Below the pieces are notes generated by a model. The model saw only the letters and a program-made list of their open reading frames with translations. It made no database searches and was not told where the DNA came from. The position numbers and the translations under genes were made by a program. Positions 15,677 to 26,710 of a DNA stretch of 64,000 nucleotides are shown here, piece after piece (positions within the stretch are counted from its first letter, which is position 1; every line of letters starts with the position of its first letter). Source of the DNA: Microvirga sp. ACRRW (GTDB taxonomy: Bacteria > Pseudomonadota > Alphaproteobacteria > Rhizobiales > Beijerinckiaceae); assembly GCF_022346925.1 (NCBI RefSeq), contig NZ_JAKRNJ010000005.1:124001-188000 (forward strand). Reading direction: 5' to 3'.

Positions 15677-17115
15677 CAGAACAGGGAGCGCGCGGCGGCA
15701 CCTGCGGCAGAAACCAGCGGAGCCGGAACGATGCCGAAGAGCACCACGAAGATACTGGAGACGGCCAGCACGAACTTCACGCCGATGGGCATGGAGTCGT
15801 AGGCGGCACCCGGCTCATCGAAATACATCACCTTCACGATGCGAAGATAATAGTAGGCACCCACGACGCTGGTGACCACGCCGATGATGGCGAGCGCCAC
15901 GAGGTTGGCGTTGATGGCGGCGTTGAACACGGCGAACTTGGCGAAGAAGCCTGCCAGCGGCGGAATGCCCGCGAGCGAGAACATCATCATCGCAAGGCAG
16001 AAAGCCAGAACCGGATGCGTGCGGGCAAGGCCCGACAGGTCCTCGACATTCTCGTACATCACTTTGCCGCGGCGCAGGCCGAGGATGACGGCGAAGGAGC
16101 CGAGCGTCATGGCGAGATAGATCGCCATGTAGACGATGACGCCCTGCACACCCTCGACCGTGCCGGTGGCAAGGCCGATCAGCGCATAGCCGACGTTGCC
16201 GATGGAGGAATAGGCCATCAGACGCTTGATGTTGCGCTGGCCGATGGCGGCAAACGAACCCAGCGCCATGGAAGCGATGGAGATGAAGACGATGATCTGC
16301 TGCCACTGGCCGACGATGTTCGGGAAAGCGTCGATGAACACGCGGGTCGCCATGGCCATGCCGGCCATCTTGGGAGCTGCGGCGAAGAAGGCCGTGACCG
16401 GGGTCGGCGAGCCTTCGTAGACGTCCGGCGTCCACATATGGAACGGCACGGCGGAGATCTTGAAGGCGATGCCTGCGGCGACGAACACCACGCCGACGAT
16501 GGCGCCGACGCCCACCTGCCCCTGCAGAATGCCTGCAATCGCCGGGAAGGACACGTTGCCGGTGAAGCCATAGACCAGCGAAGCGCCGTAGAGCAGCATG
16601 CCCGAGGAGAGCGAGCCCAGGACAAAATACTTCAGGCCTGCTTCCGTCGAGCGGACATTGTCGCGGTCGAAAGCGGCGATCACGTAGGACGCGAGGCTGA
16701 GAAGCTCAAGGCCGAGATAGAGGGCAATCAGGTCGTTGGCCGAGATCACCATCATCATGCCGAGGGTCGAGAGCACGATGAGGATCGGGTACTCGAAGCG
16801 GCTGATGCCTTCGCGGCGCATGTAATCCATGGAGAGGATGACGCCGCCAGCCGAGGCGAGAAGGGTCAGCATCTTCATGAACTTGGCAAAGCCGTCGATC
16901 ACGAAGGAACCGCTCATGGTCTCCACGCGCTCGCCCGGCAGCATGAGCACGGCCACAAAGGCGACGGCGAGAAGAGCAAGGGCGATGAAGTTCATGCCTT
17001 CGCCTGAGCGCTCGCCGCGGATCGCGCCGAACAGGACTAGGACGAGAGCGCCCGCCGCCAGGATGATCTCCGGCAGCACGGGAGCAAAGTTGGGAATGGT
17101 GAGGACGGGATTCAT
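15676..17115 (-). CDS. nuoN: NADH-quinone oxidoreductase subunit N
   Basis: NuoN is one of three antiporter-like proton-channel subunits of complex I. The 479-residue polytopic protein has about 14 membrane helices; the conserved segment LGLELLSLASYVIAAF carries the key glutamate of helix 5, and KISAVPFHMWTPDVYEGSPTPVTAFF is the broken-helix region with its lysine. Two adjacent ATGs follow nuoM; the second is chosen because it stands 5 bases from GAGG. Last gene of the nuo set, coupled to birA. Confidence 0.96.
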   Translation of the reverse strand: MNPVLTIPNFAPVLPEIILAAGALVLVLFGAIRGERSGEGMNFIALALLAVAFVAVLMLPGERVETMSGSFVIDGFAKFMKMLTLLASAGGVILSMDYMRREGISRFEYPILIVLSTLGMMMVISANDLIALYLGLELLSLASYVIAAFDRDNVRSTEAGLKYFVLGSLSSGMLLYGASLVYGFTGNVSFPAIAGILQGQVGVGAIVGVVFVAAGIAFKISAVPFHMWTPDVYEGSPTPVTAFFAAAPKMAGMAMATRVFIDAFPNIVGQWQQIIVFISIASMALGSFAAIGQRNIKRLMAYSSIGNVGYALIGLATGTVEGVQGVIVYMAIYLAMTLGSFAVILGLRRGKVMYENVEDLSGLARTHPVLAFCLAMMMFSLAGIPPLAGFFAKFAVFNAAINANLVALAIIGVVTSVVGAYYYLRIVKVMYFDEPGAAYDSMPIGVKFVLAVSSIFVVLFGIVPAPLVSAAGAAARSLF

Positions 17116-17122
17116 CATGACC

Positions 17123-18634
17123 TCAGTGTGCTGCCACAGCAGCCGTTTTCACGGTGGAAAGCGCGGCCTGGACGTTCTGCATGAGCGCATCCGTCGGCAC
17201 GGCGAAAGCGTCGAGGATCGGGCCGGGCTGCACGCCGTAATAGATGATCAGCAGGATGAGCGGCGCGAAGGTGATGATCTCGCGGCGGTTCAGATCCGTG
17301 ATCGTCTGGAGCGCTGGCTTGTCGAGCTCTCCATAAACTACGCGGCGATAGAGCCAGAGCGCATAGGCAGCTGAGAGGATCACGCCGGAGGTTGCGAAGA
17401 ACGCCACCCAAGTGTTGGAGCGGAATGCACCCATTAGCGTCAGGAACTCGCCGATGAAGCCCGAGGTGCCGGGAAGCGCCACATTGGCCATGGTGAGGAT
17501 CAGGAACACTACCGCGTACATGGGCATGCGGTTCACGAGGCCGCCATAGGCCTTGATCTCACGGGTATGCATCCGGTCGTAGATCACGCCGACGCAGAGG
17601 AAGAGCGCGCCGGAGATGAGACCGTGGGAGATCATGGTGAACATCGCGCCCTGGATGCCCTGCTCGTTCATGCTGAACAGGCCCATGGTCACGAAGCCCA
17701 TATGCGCTACCGATGAATAGGCGATGAGCTTCTTGATGTCCTCCTGCATCAGCGCGACCAGCGAGGTGTAGACGATCGCGATGACGGACAGGGCGAACAC
17801 GAAGGCCGAGAAGTACACAGAGGCTTCCGGGAACATCGGCAGCGACACTCGGATGAAGCCGTAGCCGCCCATCTTCAGCAGAACGCCTGCCAGGATGACC
17901 GAACCCGCCGTGGGAGCTTCCACGTGCGCGTCGGGCAGCCAGGTATGGACCGGCCACATAGGCATCTTCACCGCGAACGACGCGAAGAAGGCAAGCCACA
18001 GCCAGAGCTGCAAGTTGTATGGGAACTTGAACGCGAGCAGCGTCGGGATGTCCGTGGTGCCGGCCTGCCAGTACATGGCCATGATGGCGAGCAGCATCAG
18101 CACCGAGCCGAGCAGCGTGTAGAGGAAGAACTTGAAGCTGGCGTAGATGCGGCGCTTGCCGCCCCAGATGCCGATGATGAGGAACATCGGAATGAGGCCT
18201 GCCTCAAAGAACAGGTAGAAGAGCACGAGATCAAGCGCGCAGAACACGCCGATCATGGTGGTCTCGAGGACAAGGAAGGCGACGTAGTATTCCTTCACCC
18301 GGTGCCCGATGGAATCCCATGAGGCCAGGATGCAGAACGGCATCAGGAACGTGGTGAGCAGGATGAGCGGGATGGAGAAGCCGTCGACGCCGAGCTTGAA
18401 CTTAATGGTTTCCGCAAGCCAGGGGTGAACTTCCACCAGCTGGAACGAAGCCGATGCCGTATCGAAGCGGTTCCAGGCCACGAGCGAGAGCACGAAGGTC
18501 GCAAGCGTGGTGGCGAGTGCCGCCCAACGTGCGTTGGAGCGGGTCGCATCGCTGTCGCCACGGAGCGTCAGGATGAAGGCCGCGCCGACGAGCGGCAGGA
18601 TGAGAAGGCCGGAGAGGATGCCGAAGCCGAACAT
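17123..18634 (-). CDS. nuoM: NADH-quinone oxidoreductase subunit M
   Basis: NuoM is the second antiporter-like subunit of the complex I membrane arm. The 503-residue protein has about 14 transmembrane helices, the channel glutamate region [20 protein letters not shown], and the helix-7/8 segment [23 protein letters not shown]. The start codon overlaps the nuoL stop by one base. Confidence 0.97.
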   Translation of the reverse strand: MFGFGILSGLLILPLVGAAFILTLRGDSDATRSNARWAALATTLATFVLSLVAWNRFDTASASFQLVEVHPWLAETIKFKLGVDGFSIPLILLTTFLMPFCILASWDSIGHRVKEYYVAFLVLETTMIGVFCALDLVLFYLFFEAGLIPMFLIIGIWGGKRRIYASFKFFLYTLLGSVLMLLAIMAMYWQAGTTDIPTLLAFKFPYNLQLWLWLAFFASFAVKMPMWPVHTWLPDAHVEAPTAGSVILAGVLLKMGGYGFIRVSLPMFPEASVYFSAFVFALSVIAIVYTSLVALMQEDIKKLIAYSSVAHMGFVTMGLFSMNEQGIQGAMFTMISHGLISGALFLCVGVIYDRMHTREIKAYGGLVNRMPMYAVVFLILTMANVALPGTSGFIGEFLTLMGAFRSNTWVAFFATSGVILSAAYALWLYRRVVYGELDKPALQTITDLNRREIITFAPLILLIIYYGVQPGPILDAFAVPTDALMQNVQAALSTVKTAAVAAH

Positions 18635-20667
18635 TAGTGGGCTCCCCTGAAGAGATAGAAGGTCACGAGAGCCGCAACGCCGATGAGCATCGCGAAGGCG
18701 TAGTGATAGACGTAGCCGGATTGCAGTCGCACAGCGCCGCGCGTCACGTCGAGCACGCGGGCGGAGATGCCGTCAGGCCCGAGCCCGTCGATGATCTTCT
18801 GGTCGCCAGTGCGCCAGAAGAAGCGGCCGATGGCCATGGCGGGACGCACGAAGATCGCATCGTACAGCTCGTCGAAATACCACTTGTTGAGCAGGAAGCG
18901 GTACAGGATCGGGTGATCCGCAGCGATCCGTGCCGGCTGCTTGGAGTCGACGATGTACATATAATAGGCGAGCACGAAGCCGAGAGCCATCATAACTGTC
19001 GGCAGGAACGGCACCCAGCCCGGGATGTGATGCATCTCTTCGAGGATGTGGTTGTCCGGACGGGTGTAGATGGCTCCCTTCCAGAACTCCTGATAGCCCT
19101 CGCCGATGAAGGCACCGTGGAAGACGAAGCCGGCAACCACCGCGCCGATGGCGAGCACGATGAGCGGCAGCACCATCACCAGCGGGCTCTCATGGGGGGT
19201 ATGGTCCCCATGGTGGCCATGCTCGTGATCCGCATGGGTCGCGGGCTCCACATCGTGGCTGTGAGCATCATGCTCGGCGCCCTCGTGGGTGCCGTGGGCA
19301 TGATGGTGGTCGGCATGCGACCAGCGCGCGCCGCCCTCGAACGTCATGAAGAACAGACGCCAGGAATAGAACGAGGTCATGAAGGCCGCGATCACGGTCG
19401 CCAGGAAGGCGAACTGACCGGCAGCGCTGTGCGAAGCGTAGGCCGCCTCGATGATCGCGTCCTTGGAGTAGTAGCCTGCGGTGAACGGGAAGCCGGTGAG
19501 CGCGAGGGTACCGATCGCCATCATCGCCGTGGTGAGCGGGATGTAGCGGCGAAGGTTGCCCATGTAGCGCATGTCCTGCTCGTGGTGCATGGCATGGATG
19601 ACCGAGCCTGCGCCCAAGAAAAGCAGAGCCTTGAAGAAGGCGTGCGTGAAGAGGTGGAACACACCGGCGCCATAAGCGCCGACGCCGAGCGCGACGAACA
19701 TGTAGCCGAGCTGCGAGCAGGTCGAATACGCGATCACGCGCTTGATGTCGTTCTGCACGAGGCCGACGGTGGCCGCGAAGAAGGCCGTGACGCCGCCGAT
19801 GACGGTGACGACGGTGAGAGCGGCAGGCGCGTATTCGAAGATCGGCGACAGGCGCGCGACCATGAACACGCCTGCGGTCACCATGGTGGCGGCGTGGATG
19901 AGCGCGGAAACCGGGGTCGGGCCTTCCATCGCGTCCGGCAGCCAGGTGTGCAGCAGGAACTGCGCCGACTTGCCCATGGCGCCCATGAAGAGCAGCAGGC
20001 CGGCAATCGTCAGGGCATGCCACTCGATGCCGAGGAAGTGGAACTTGGCATTGGCGAATTCAGGCACGCGCGGGAAGATGGCGTCGAAAGTAACGCCATT
20101 GAACAGCACGAAGACCGTGAAGATGCCGAGAAGGAAGCCGAAATCGCCGACGCGGTTGACGATGAAGGCCTTCATGGCCGCAGCATTGGCCGAGTCCTTC
20201 TTGTACCAGAAGCCAATGAGCAGGTAGCTCGCCAGACCCACGCCTTCCCAGCCGAAGAACATCTGGACCAGGTTGTCCGCCGTCACCAGCATGAGCATGG
20301 CGAAGGTAAAGAGCGAGAGATAGGCGAAGAAGCGCGAGCGGTGCGGATCCTCGTGCATGTAGCCGATGGAATAAAGGTGCACGAGCGCCGACACGGTGTT
20401 GACCACCACCAGCATCATGGCGGTGAGCGTGTCGATGCGGAACGCCCAGTCGACCTGCAGATCGCCGACTGACATCCACTGGGCCACCTGAACCCGGGTC
20501 GCACCATCGCCGAAGCCGACGCTGATGAAAGACACCCAGGAGAGAACTGCCGCTACGAAGAGCAGCCCGGTCGTGATGAGCTCGCTGGGCCTCGCGCCGA
20601 GAACACGGCCAAAAATCCCTGCGATGAGGAAGCCGACGAGCGGCAGGAAAACGATTGCGTGATACAT
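18634..20667 (-). CDS. nuoL: NADH-quinone oxidoreductase subunit L
   Basis: NuoL is the distal proton-pumping subunit of complex I and carries the long lateral helix. The 677-residue protein includes [21 protein letters not shown] and [34 protein letters not shown], the channel motifs. An unusual histidine- and aspartate-rich loop at about residues 449-492 (roughly 15 His) lies between membrane segments, just after [10 protein letters not shown]. It sits between nuoK and nuoM in standard order. Confidence 0.97.
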   Translation of the reverse strand: MYHAIVFLPLVGFLIAGIFGRVLGARPSELITTGLLFVAAVLSWVSFISVGFGDGATRVQVAQWMSVGDLQVDWAFRIDTLTAMMLVVVNTVSALVHLYSIGYMHEDPHRSRFFAYLSLFTFAMLMLVTADNLVQMFFGWEGVGLASYLLIGFWYKKDSANAAAMKAFIVNRVGDFGFLLGIFTVFVLFNGVTFDAIFPRVPEFANAKFHFLGIEWHALTIAGLLLFMGAMGKSAQFLLHTWLPDAMEGPTPVSALIHAATMVTAGVFMVARLSPIFEYAPAALTVVTVIGGVTAFFAATVGLVQNDIKRVIAYSTCSQLGYMFVALGVGAYGAGVFHLFTHAFFKALLFLGAGSVIHAMHHEQDMRYMGNLRRYIPLTTAMMAIGTLALTGFPFTAGYYSKDAIIEAAYASHSAAGQFAFLATVIAAFMTSFYSWRLFFMTFEGGARWSHADHHHAHGTHEGAEHDAHSHDVEPATHADHEHGHHGDHTPHESPLVMVLPLIVLAIGAVVAGFVFHGAFIGEGYQEFWKGAIYTRPDNHILEEMHHIPGWVPFLPTVMMALGFVLAYYMYIVDSKQPARIAADHPILYRFLLNKWYFDELYDAIFVRPAMAIGRFFWRTGDQKIIDGLGPDGISARVLDVTRGAVRLQSGYVYHYAFAMLIGVAALVTFYLFRGAH

Positions 20668-20691
20668 TTCCGTTTACTTCGCCTTTAGGGC

Positions 20692-21000
20692 TTAGCCCCT
20701 CATCGTATTGATGTCTTCAACCGCGATGGAGCCGCGGTTGCGGAAGAAGACCACCAGAATGGCAAGGCCGATGGCCGCCTCCGCCGCCGCGACCGTAAGG
20801 ATCAGCAGAGCGAAGACCTGGCCGACGATATCGCCGAGATGGGTCGAGAAGGCCACCATGTTGATGTTCACCGAGAGCAGGATCAGCTCGATGGACATCA
20901 GGATGACGATGACGTTCTTCCGGTTTATGAAGATTCCGAAGACGCCGAGCGTGAAGAGCACGGCGGCGACGGTGAGATAATGGCCCAGTCCGATAACCAT
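20692..21000 (-). CDS. nuoK: NADH-quinone oxidoreductase subunit K
   Basis: NuoK is a small complex I subunit with three membrane helices. The 102-residue length is exact for the family. Helix 2 carries [24 protein letters not shown], with the conserved Glu used in proton transfer, and a second conserved Glu is in [16 protein letters not shown]. Located 11 bases after nuoJ. Confidence 0.97.
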   Translation of the reverse strand: MVIGLGHYLTVAAVLFTLGVFGIFINRKNVIVILMSIELILLSVNINMVAFSTHLGDIVGQVFALLILTVAAAEAAIGLAILVVFFRNRGSIAVEDINTMRG

Positions 21001-21011
21001 CGCGTGTCTCC

Positions 21012-21626
21012 TTAAATGCCCTGGCGGGAGGGAACCTTCCGCAGCTCGACGGCGGTTTCCTGCGTGCGGGCGTTCTGCTTCGTGATGTCCTGGCGCTTCA
21101 CGCCGACGCGCTCGCGCAGCGTCAGCACGATGGCGCCGATCATGGCCACCAGCAGGATCAGGCCTGCCGCCTGGAAGAAGTAGAAATAGCGGGTGTAGAG
21201 CACGTGGCCGAGGGCCTCGGTGTTGGTCATCACGTCAGCGGCCGGGATCGGAACCGCGGGCGAGCGCACGAGGCCCGGATCGATCACATAGGCGCTCACG
21301 ACGAAAATGAGCTCAATCAGAAGCACGATGCCGATCAGGCCGCCGATGGGCAAGTATTGCAGGAAGCCCTGGCGCAAAGCCGCGAAATCCACGTCGAGCA
21401 TCATGACGACGAAGAGGAATAGCACCGCGACCGCGCCCACATAGACGATGATCAGGATCATCGCGAGGAACTCGGCTCCCATCATCAGGAACAGGCCCGC
21501 CGCGTTGACGAAGGCCAGGATGAGGAACAGCACCGACTGCACAGGATTGCGCGAGGCGATGACCATGAAACCCGACGCGATCGTGATCGTCGCGAACAGA
21601 TAGAAGAAGGCGGCGGTAACCGTCAT
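21012..21626 (-). CDS. nuoJ: NADH-quinone oxidoreductase subunit J
   Basis: NuoJ is a five-helix membrane subunit of complex I; its third helix, around [22 protein letters not shown], holds the pi-bulge and the gate for proton pumping. The product from [11 protein letters not shown] is 204 residues; a GTG four codons upstream is possible. It is separated from nuoI by about 140 bases that hold a good internal promoter, so nuoJKLMN can probably also be made from a second transcript. Confidence 0.96.
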   Translation of the reverse strand: MTVTAAFFYLFATITIASGFMVIASRNPVQSVLFLILAFVNAAGLFLMMGAEFLAMILIIVYVGAVAVLFLFVVMMLDVDFAALRQGFLQYLPIGGLIGIVLLIELIFVVSAYVIDPGLVRSPAVPIPAADVMTNTEALGHVLYTRYFYFFQAAGLILLVAMIGAIVLTLRERVGVKRQDITKQNARTQETAVELRKVPSRQGI

Positions 21627-21691
21627 GCTCAAACACAAGCCGCCCCGAGAGCGGCCCCTTCCGACGTGACCCCGGCGATTCCGGTGGCCTG

Positions 21692-21720
21692 TCTATAAAA
21701 TCCCGATCCGACGGGAACAA
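21692..21720 (-). promoter_or_regulatory. Probable internal promoter before nuoJ
   Basis: On the minus strand TTGTTC (21720-21715), a 17-base spacer and TATAGA (21697-21692) lie about 65 bases upstream of the nuoJ start, within the widest gap of the nuoF-nuoN section. A CCTGCCC/GGGCAGG hairpin stands between the nuoI stop and this promoter. Confidence 0.5.
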
Positions 21721-21768
21721 CCCGCCGGACATGCTTGCCCCCTGCCCTTGCCGGGCAGGACGCGGTTT

Positions 21769-22257
21769 TTACCGATAAGGCGCGGTCTTCGCGAGGTTGC
21801 GCGCGATTTCCCGCTCCCAGCGCTCGCCGTTATCGAGCAGCTTGGCCTTGTCGTAGTAGAGCTCCTCGCGGGTCTCCACGGAGAATTCCAGGTTCGGGCC
21901 TTCCACGATGGCGTCCACCGGGCAGGCTTCCTGGCACATGCCGCAATAGATGCACTTCACCATGTCGATGTCGTAGCGCGTCGTGCGGCGGGTGCCGTCG
22001 TTGCGGCGCGGACCGGCCTCGATCGTGATGGCCTGAGCCGGGCAGATCGCCTCGCAGAGCTTGCAGGCGATGCAGCGTTCTTCCCCGTTGGGGTAGCGGC
22101 GCAGGGCATGCTCGCCACGGAAGCGAGGTCCGCGGTGGCCCATCTCGAACGGGTAGTTGAGCGTGGCCTTCGGCTTGAAGAAGTATTTCATGGTGAGCGC
22201 GAAGCCGACCACGAATTCCCGAAGCAGAAGAGAGTTGAGGAATTGACCGATCTTCAT
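21769..22257 (-). CDS. nuoI: NADH-quinone oxidoreductase subunit I
   Basis: NuoI carries clusters N6a and N6b, which pass electrons towards NuoB. The 162-residue ferredoxin-like protein has two CxxCxxCxxxCP motifs: Cys62, 65, 68, 72 and Cys102, 105, 108, 112. [15 protein letters not shown] is preceded by AGGAGA; an in-frame start 10 codons upstream overlaps nuoH and was rejected. Confidence 0.97.
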   Translation of the reverse strand: MKIGQFLNSLLLREFVVGFALTMKYFFKPKATLNYPFEMGHRGPRFRGEHALRRYPNGEERCIACKLCEAICPAQAITIEAGPRRNDGTRRTTRYDIDMVKCIYCGMCQEACPVDAIVEGPNLEFSVETREELYYDKAKLLDNGERWEREIARNLAKTAPYR

Positions 22258-22267
22258 GTCGATCTCC

Positions 22268-23293
22268 TTAGCGCATGCCCGGCGCATTGCCGGTCGCCAT
22301 CAGCACGCCTGCCACGATGACCACCATGGCGAGCGACAGCGGAAGGAAGACCTTCCAGCCAAGGCGCATGAGCTGATCGTAGCGGTAACGCGGCACCAGG
22401 GCTTTCACCATGGCGATGAGGAAGAAGAGGAAGCTCGCCTTCAGCACGAACCAGATCACGCCCGGAACCCAGGTGAAGGGCGCGAACGGGATCGGGGACA
22501 GCCAGCCGCCGAGGAACAGGATCGTGCCGAGCGCGCACATGGTCATGATGGCCACGTATTCGCCGAGCATGAACAGCAGGTACGGAGTGGAGGAATATTC
22601 CACCATGTAGCCGGCGACGAGTTCCGATTCAGCTTCCGGCAGATCGAAGGGTGGGCGGTTCGTCTCGGCCATGGCCGAGATGAAGAAAACCACGAACATC
22701 GGGAACAGCGGCAGCCAGTACCAGCCGAGGATGCCGAGGCTTGAGTTCTGTGCCTCCACGATCTTCGAAAGGTTCAGCGTGCCTGCGCACATGAGCACCG
22801 TCACGATGACGAAGCCGATGGAGACCTCGTAGGACACCATCTGCGCCGCTGAGCGGAGCGCGCCGAGGAACGGATACTTTGAGTTCGAAGCCCAGCCGCC
22901 CATGAGAACGCCGTAAACGCCGAGCGACGAGATCGCGAAGATGTAGAGAATGCCCACATTGATGTCGGCGATTGCCCAGCCGGCATTGAGCGGAATGACC
23001 GCCCAAGCCGCAAGCGAGAGCGTGCACATCACCAGCGGCGCCAGCAGGAACATGCCCTTGTTGGAAGGAGCCGGAATGATCGGCTCCTTCAGCACGAACT
23101 TCAGCAGATCCGCGAAGGATTGCAGCAGGCCCCAGGGGCCGACCACGTTCGGGCCGCGACGCAGCTGAACCGCCGCCCAAACCTTACGGTCGGCGTAAAG
23201 CGCGTAGGCGATGAAGATGAGAAGCGCGACGAGCATGAGCAGGCTCTTGCCCAGCATGATCGCGACGGCGAGGAGGATATCTCCCAATTCCAT
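22268..23293 (-). CDS. nuoH: NADH-quinone oxidoreductase subunit H
   Basis: NuoH forms most of the quinone-access channel at the arm junction of complex I. The 341-residue, eight-helix protein shows the family signatures [21 protein letters not shown] (about 43-63) and [21 protein letters not shown], with the acidic loop that contacts NuoB and NuoD. It sits 16 bases after nuoG. Confidence 0.97.
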   Translation of the reverse strand: MELGDILLAVAIMLGKSLLMLVALLIFIAYALYADRKVWAAVQLRRGPNVVGPWGLLQSFADLLKFVLKEPIIPAPSNKGMFLLAPLVMCTLSLAAWAVIPLNAGWAIADINVGILYIFAISSLGVYGVLMGGWASNSKYPFLGALRSAAQMVSYEVSIGFVIVTVLMCAGTLNLSKIVEAQNSSLGILGWYWLPLFPMFVVFFISAMAETNRPPFDLPEAESELVAGYMVEYSSTPYLLFMLGEYVAIMTMCALGTILFLGGWLSPIPFAPFTWVPGVIWFVLKASFLFFLIAMVKALVPRYRYDQLMRLGWKVFLPLSLAMVVIVAGVLMATGNAPGMR

Positions 23294-23309
23294 GGTTCTC
23301 TCTCCTCTC

Positions 23310-25388
23310 TTACTCGGCCGCTTCGAGCTTCAGCTCACGGGCGAGCGCGGAGCACTCGGCCATGACGCCGGAGGCGCGGGCGATCGGGTTCGTCAGGTAG
23401 AAGTCATTGACCGGGCTCGTGAACGCCTCGCGACCGGGCGTACCGCCGAGACCGGCGAGCGCCTGCACAGCCGCAGCACCATCGGCAGGCTGCACCGTGT
23501 CAATGGCCGCGAAATGCGGATGAGCCGCATAGAGCTTGGCGCGTAGCGCGTTGAGCGAGTCGAACGGCAGGCGGTGGCCCAGCACCTCCGACAGCGCGCG
23601 CAGGATAGCCCAATCTTCACGGGCCTCGCCCGGAGCGAAGGCTGCGCGATTGGCGAGCTGCACCCGACCTTCCGTGTTCACGTAGGTGCCGGACTTTTCC
23701 GTATAGGCCGCAGCCGGCAGGATCACGTCGGCGCGGTGAGCGCCACGGTCGCCGTGAGTGCCCTGGTAGATCACGAAAGCGCCGGGAGCGATCTCGATCT
23801 CGTCCGCACCGAGGTTGAACAGAACCTCGACGCCGCCGGAAGCCATCTGCTGAGCGGTCAGGCCACCCTCGCCCGGCACAAGGCCGAGATCGAGCGCGCC
23901 GACGCGCGAGGCTGCCGTGTGCAGAACCGAGAAGCCGTTCCAGCCGTCCTTCACCGCGTTCACATCGCGAGCGAGCTTGGCCACAGCGGAGAGGATCGCA
24001 AGCCCATCCGGACGCGCGAGAGCGCCCTGCCCCACGATGATCAGCGGACGCTCGGCGCCCTTCAGCTTCTCGAGGAAGCTGTGGCGGCCGGAGGCCAGCT
24101 CGGCGAGCGTCTCCGCGCCAGCGCCGAGATATTCGCAAGGATAGGTCAGGTCCACATTCTCGCCGATCATCGCGATCGGCGGCGGGGCCACGCGCCAGCG
24201 CTTGCGGATGCGCACGTTGACGAGCGAGGCCTCGAAGCGCGGGTTGGAGCCCACGATCAGGATCGCGTCCGCATCCTCGATGCCGGGGATGGTGGTATTG
24301 AAGAGATAGGAGCCGCGTCCGTAAGCGGGCGACAGCGCCGTGCCGTCCTGACGGGCATCGACATTCGCCACGCCGAGGCTCTGCATAAGGAGCTTCAGGG
24401 CGAACATTTCTTCGACGGCAGCGAGATCGCCGACGATGGCGCCGATCTTCTTTGCGTCCGTGCCCTTCACCTTGGAGGCAATCGTGGAGAACGCCTCCTG
24501 CCAGGAAGCGGGACGCAGGCGGCCGTTTTCACGCACGAACGGACGATCGAGACGCTGCAGGCGCAGGCCGTCGACGATCTGGCGAGTCTTGTCGGTGATC
24601 CATTCCTCGTTCACCGCCTCGTTCACGCGCGGCAGGATGCGCATGACTTCGCGGCCACGGGAATCGACGCGGATCGAGGAGCCGACGGCATCCATCACGT
24701 CGACGGAATCGGTCTTGGTGAGCTCCCACGGGCGGAAGTGGAACGCCTCGGGCTTATGGGTGAGCGCGCCGACGGGGCAGAGATCCGCGATGTTGGCCTG
24801 CAGCTCGGAGCCGAGGGCCTTCTCGAGATAGCTCGTGATCTCCATGTCCTCGCCGCGCCAGATCGCGCCCATGTCCGGCACGCCCGCCACCTCGGCGGTG
24901 AAGCGCACGCAGCGGGTGCAGTGGATGCAGCGGTTCATGGAAGTCTTGACCAACGGGCCAAGATACTTGTCGGTCACCGCGCGCTTGTTCTCATGGTAGC
25001 GGCTGGTGTCGACGCCGTAGGCCATGGCCTGGTCCTGCAGGTCGCACTGGCCGCCCTGGTCGCAGATCGGGCAATCGAGCGGATGGTTGATGAGCAGGAA
25101 CTCCATCACACCTTCGCGCGCCTTCTTCACGGTCGGCGACTTGGTGGAGATTTCCGGCGGCTCGCCGTTCGGGCCCGGACGGCAATCGCGCACGCCCCAA
25201 GCGCAGGATGCGACCGGCTTCGGCGCGCCCTTCACCTCGACGAGACACATGCGGCAATTGCCGGCGATCGACAGGCGCTCATGGTAACAGAAGCGCGGAA
25301 CTTCCGCACCCGCAGCCTCGGCGGCCTGGAGCAGCGTGTATTCGGCGGGGACGTCGACTTCGACGCCATCAACGATGATTTTAGCCAT
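23310..25388 (-). CDS. nuoG: NADH-quinone oxidoreductase subunit G
   Basis: NuoG is the large peripheral-arm iron-sulfur subunit. The 692-residue protein has an N-terminal 2Fe-2S ferredoxin domain (Cys34, Cys45, Cys48, Cys62), a His-Cys ligated cluster motif ([18 protein letters not shown]), a CxxCxxC motif ([12 protein letters not shown]) and a degenerate molybdopterin-oxidoreductase domain. The length matches the alphaproteobacterial and mitochondrial 75-kDa type, without the extra N7 insert of the longer E. coli protein. It follows nuoF by 7 bases. Confidence 0.97.
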   Translation of the reverse strand: MAKIIVDGVEVDVPAEYTLLQAAEAAGAEVPRFCYHERLSIAGNCRMCLVEVKGAPKPVASCAWGVRDCRPGPNGEPPEISTKSPTVKKAREGVMEFLLINHPLDCPICDQGGQCDLQDQAMAYGVDTSRYHENKRAVTDKYLGPLVKTSMNRCIHCTRCVRFTAEVAGVPDMGAIWRGEDMEITSYLEKALGSELQANIADLCPVGALTHKPEAFHFRPWELTKTDSVDVMDAVGSSIRVDSRGREVMRILPRVNEAVNEEWITDKTRQIVDGLRLQRLDRPFVRENGRLRPASWQEAFSTIASKVKGTDAKKIGAIVGDLAAVEEMFALKLLMQSLGVANVDARQDGTALSPAYGRGSYLFNTTIPGIEDADAILIVGSNPRFEASLVNVRIRKRWRVAPPPIAMIGENVDLTYPCEYLGAGAETLAELASGRHSFLEKLKGAERPLIIVGQGALARPDGLAILSAVAKLARDVNAVKDGWNGFSVLHTAASRVGALDLGLVPGEGGLTAQQMASGGVEVLFNLGADEIEIAPGAFVIYQGTHGDRGAHRADVILPAAAYTEKSGTYVNTEGRVQLANRAAFAPGEAREDWAILRALSEVLGHRLPFDSLNALRAKLYAAHPHFAAIDTVQPADGAAAVQALAGLGGTPGREAFTSPVNDFYLTNPIARASGVMAECSALARELKLEAAE

Positions 25389-25395
25389 CTCTATC

Positions 25396-26697
25396 TCACT
25401 CCGCCGCGATCATGACGGATTCTGAATGCGGGTTCGCCGCGTAGTCGTCGATCCGCTTCTCGATCTCATGACGGAAGTGGCGGATCAGACCCTGGACAGG
25501 CCAGGCCGCTGCGTCGCCGAGCGCGCAGATGGTGTGGCCTTCGATCTGGGTCGAGACTTCGAGCAGCATGTCGATCTCACGCTTCTGAGCGCGGCCCTCG
25601 GCCATGCGGTTCAGCACGCGCCACATCCAACCGGTGCCTTCACGGCACGGCGTGCACTGTCCGCAGCTCTCATGCTTGTAGAAATACGAGATGCGGGCGA
25701 TGGCGCGGACGATATCGGTGGACTTGTCCATGACGATCACGGCGGCGGTGCCGAGACCCGAGCGCAGGTTGCGCAGGGTGTCGAAGTCCATTGGCGCGTC
25801 GATGATCTGGTCGGCGGGCACGCAAGGCACGGACGAGCCGCCGGGGATCACGGCGAGCAGGTTGTCCCAGCCGCCACGGATGCCGCCGCAATGAGTGTCG
25901 ATCAGCTCGCGGAAGGTCAGGCCCATGGCCTCTTCCACGTTGCAGGGCTTGTTCACGTGGCCCGACACGCAGAAGAGCTTGGTGCCCACGTTGTTCGGAC
26001 GGCCTATGCCCGAGAACCAGGACGCGCCGCGACGCAGGATCGTGCCTGCGACCGCAATCGACTCCACGTTGTTCACGGTGGTCGGGCAGCCGTAGAGGCC
26101 CATATTCGCCGGGAACGGGGGCTTCATGCGCGGCATGCCCTTCTTGCCCTCGAGGCTCTCAAGGAGAGCCGTCTCCTCGCCGCAGATGTAAGCGCCTGCG
26201 CCGTGGTGGACATAGAGGTCGAAGGGATAGCCGTGGACGTTGTTCTTGCCGATGAGACCGGCGGCGTAAGCCTCGTCCACCGCGCGCTGGAGCGCGTGCT
26301 TCTCAGCGATATACTCGCCGCGAATGTAGATGTAGGCCGCATGCGCGCCCATGGCGAAGGAGGCGATGAGACAGCCCTCGATGAGAAGATGCGGATCGTT
26401 CCGCATAATCTCGCGATCCTTACAGGTGCCCGGCTCGGACTCGTCTGCATTGACCACGAGGTAATGCGGACGGCCGTCCGACTGCTTCGGCATGAAGGAC
26501 CATTTTAGGCCCGTCGGGAAGCCGGCGCCGCCACGGCCGCGAAGGCCAGAAGCCTTCATCTCGTCGATGACCCAGTCGCGGCCCTTTTCGAGCAGGAACT
26601 TGGTGCCGTCCCAAGCGCCGCGCATCTTCGCGGCCTGGAGGTCCGGCGAGTGGAGGCCGTAGAGGTTGGTGAAAATGCGATCTCTATCGTGAAGCAT
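25396..26697 (-). CDS. nuoF: NADH-quinone oxidoreductase subunit F
   Basis: NuoF binds NADH and FMN and carries cluster N3. The 433-residue protein has the nucleotide-binding [16 protein letters not shown] (49-64), the FMN region [19 protein letters not shown], and the 4Fe-4S motif [12 protein letters not shown] near residue 345. It starts 13 bases after nuoE. Confidence 0.98.
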   Translation of the reverse strand: MLHDRDRIFTNLYGLHSPDLQAAKMRGAWDGTKFLLEKGRDWVIDEMKASGLRGRGGAGFPTGLKWSFMPKQSDGRPHYLVVNADESEPGTCKDREIMRNDPHLLIEGCLIASFAMGAHAAYIYIRGEYIAEKHALQRAVDEAYAAGLIGKNNVHGYPFDLYVHHGAGAYICGEETALLESLEGKKGMPRMKPPFPANMGLYGCPTTVNNVESIAVAGTILRRGASWFSGIGRPNNVGTKLFCVSGHVNKPCNVEEAMGLTFRELIDTHCGGIRGGWDNLLAVIPGGSSVPCVPADQIIDAPMDFDTLRNLRSGLGTAAVIVMDKSTDIVRAIARISYFYKHESCGQCTPCREGTGWMWRVLNRMAEGRAQKREIDMLLEVSTQIEGHTICALGDAAAWPVQGLIRHFRHEIEKRIDDYAANPHSESVMIAAE

Positions 26698-26710
26698 CTT
26701 AGGTCACCCC

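Noticed and set aside
18637-20472. 611-codon plus-strand frame opposite nuoL
   Set aside because: High G+C codon bias of nuoL keeps the antisense frame open; the predicted product is charged low-complexity sequence without domains.
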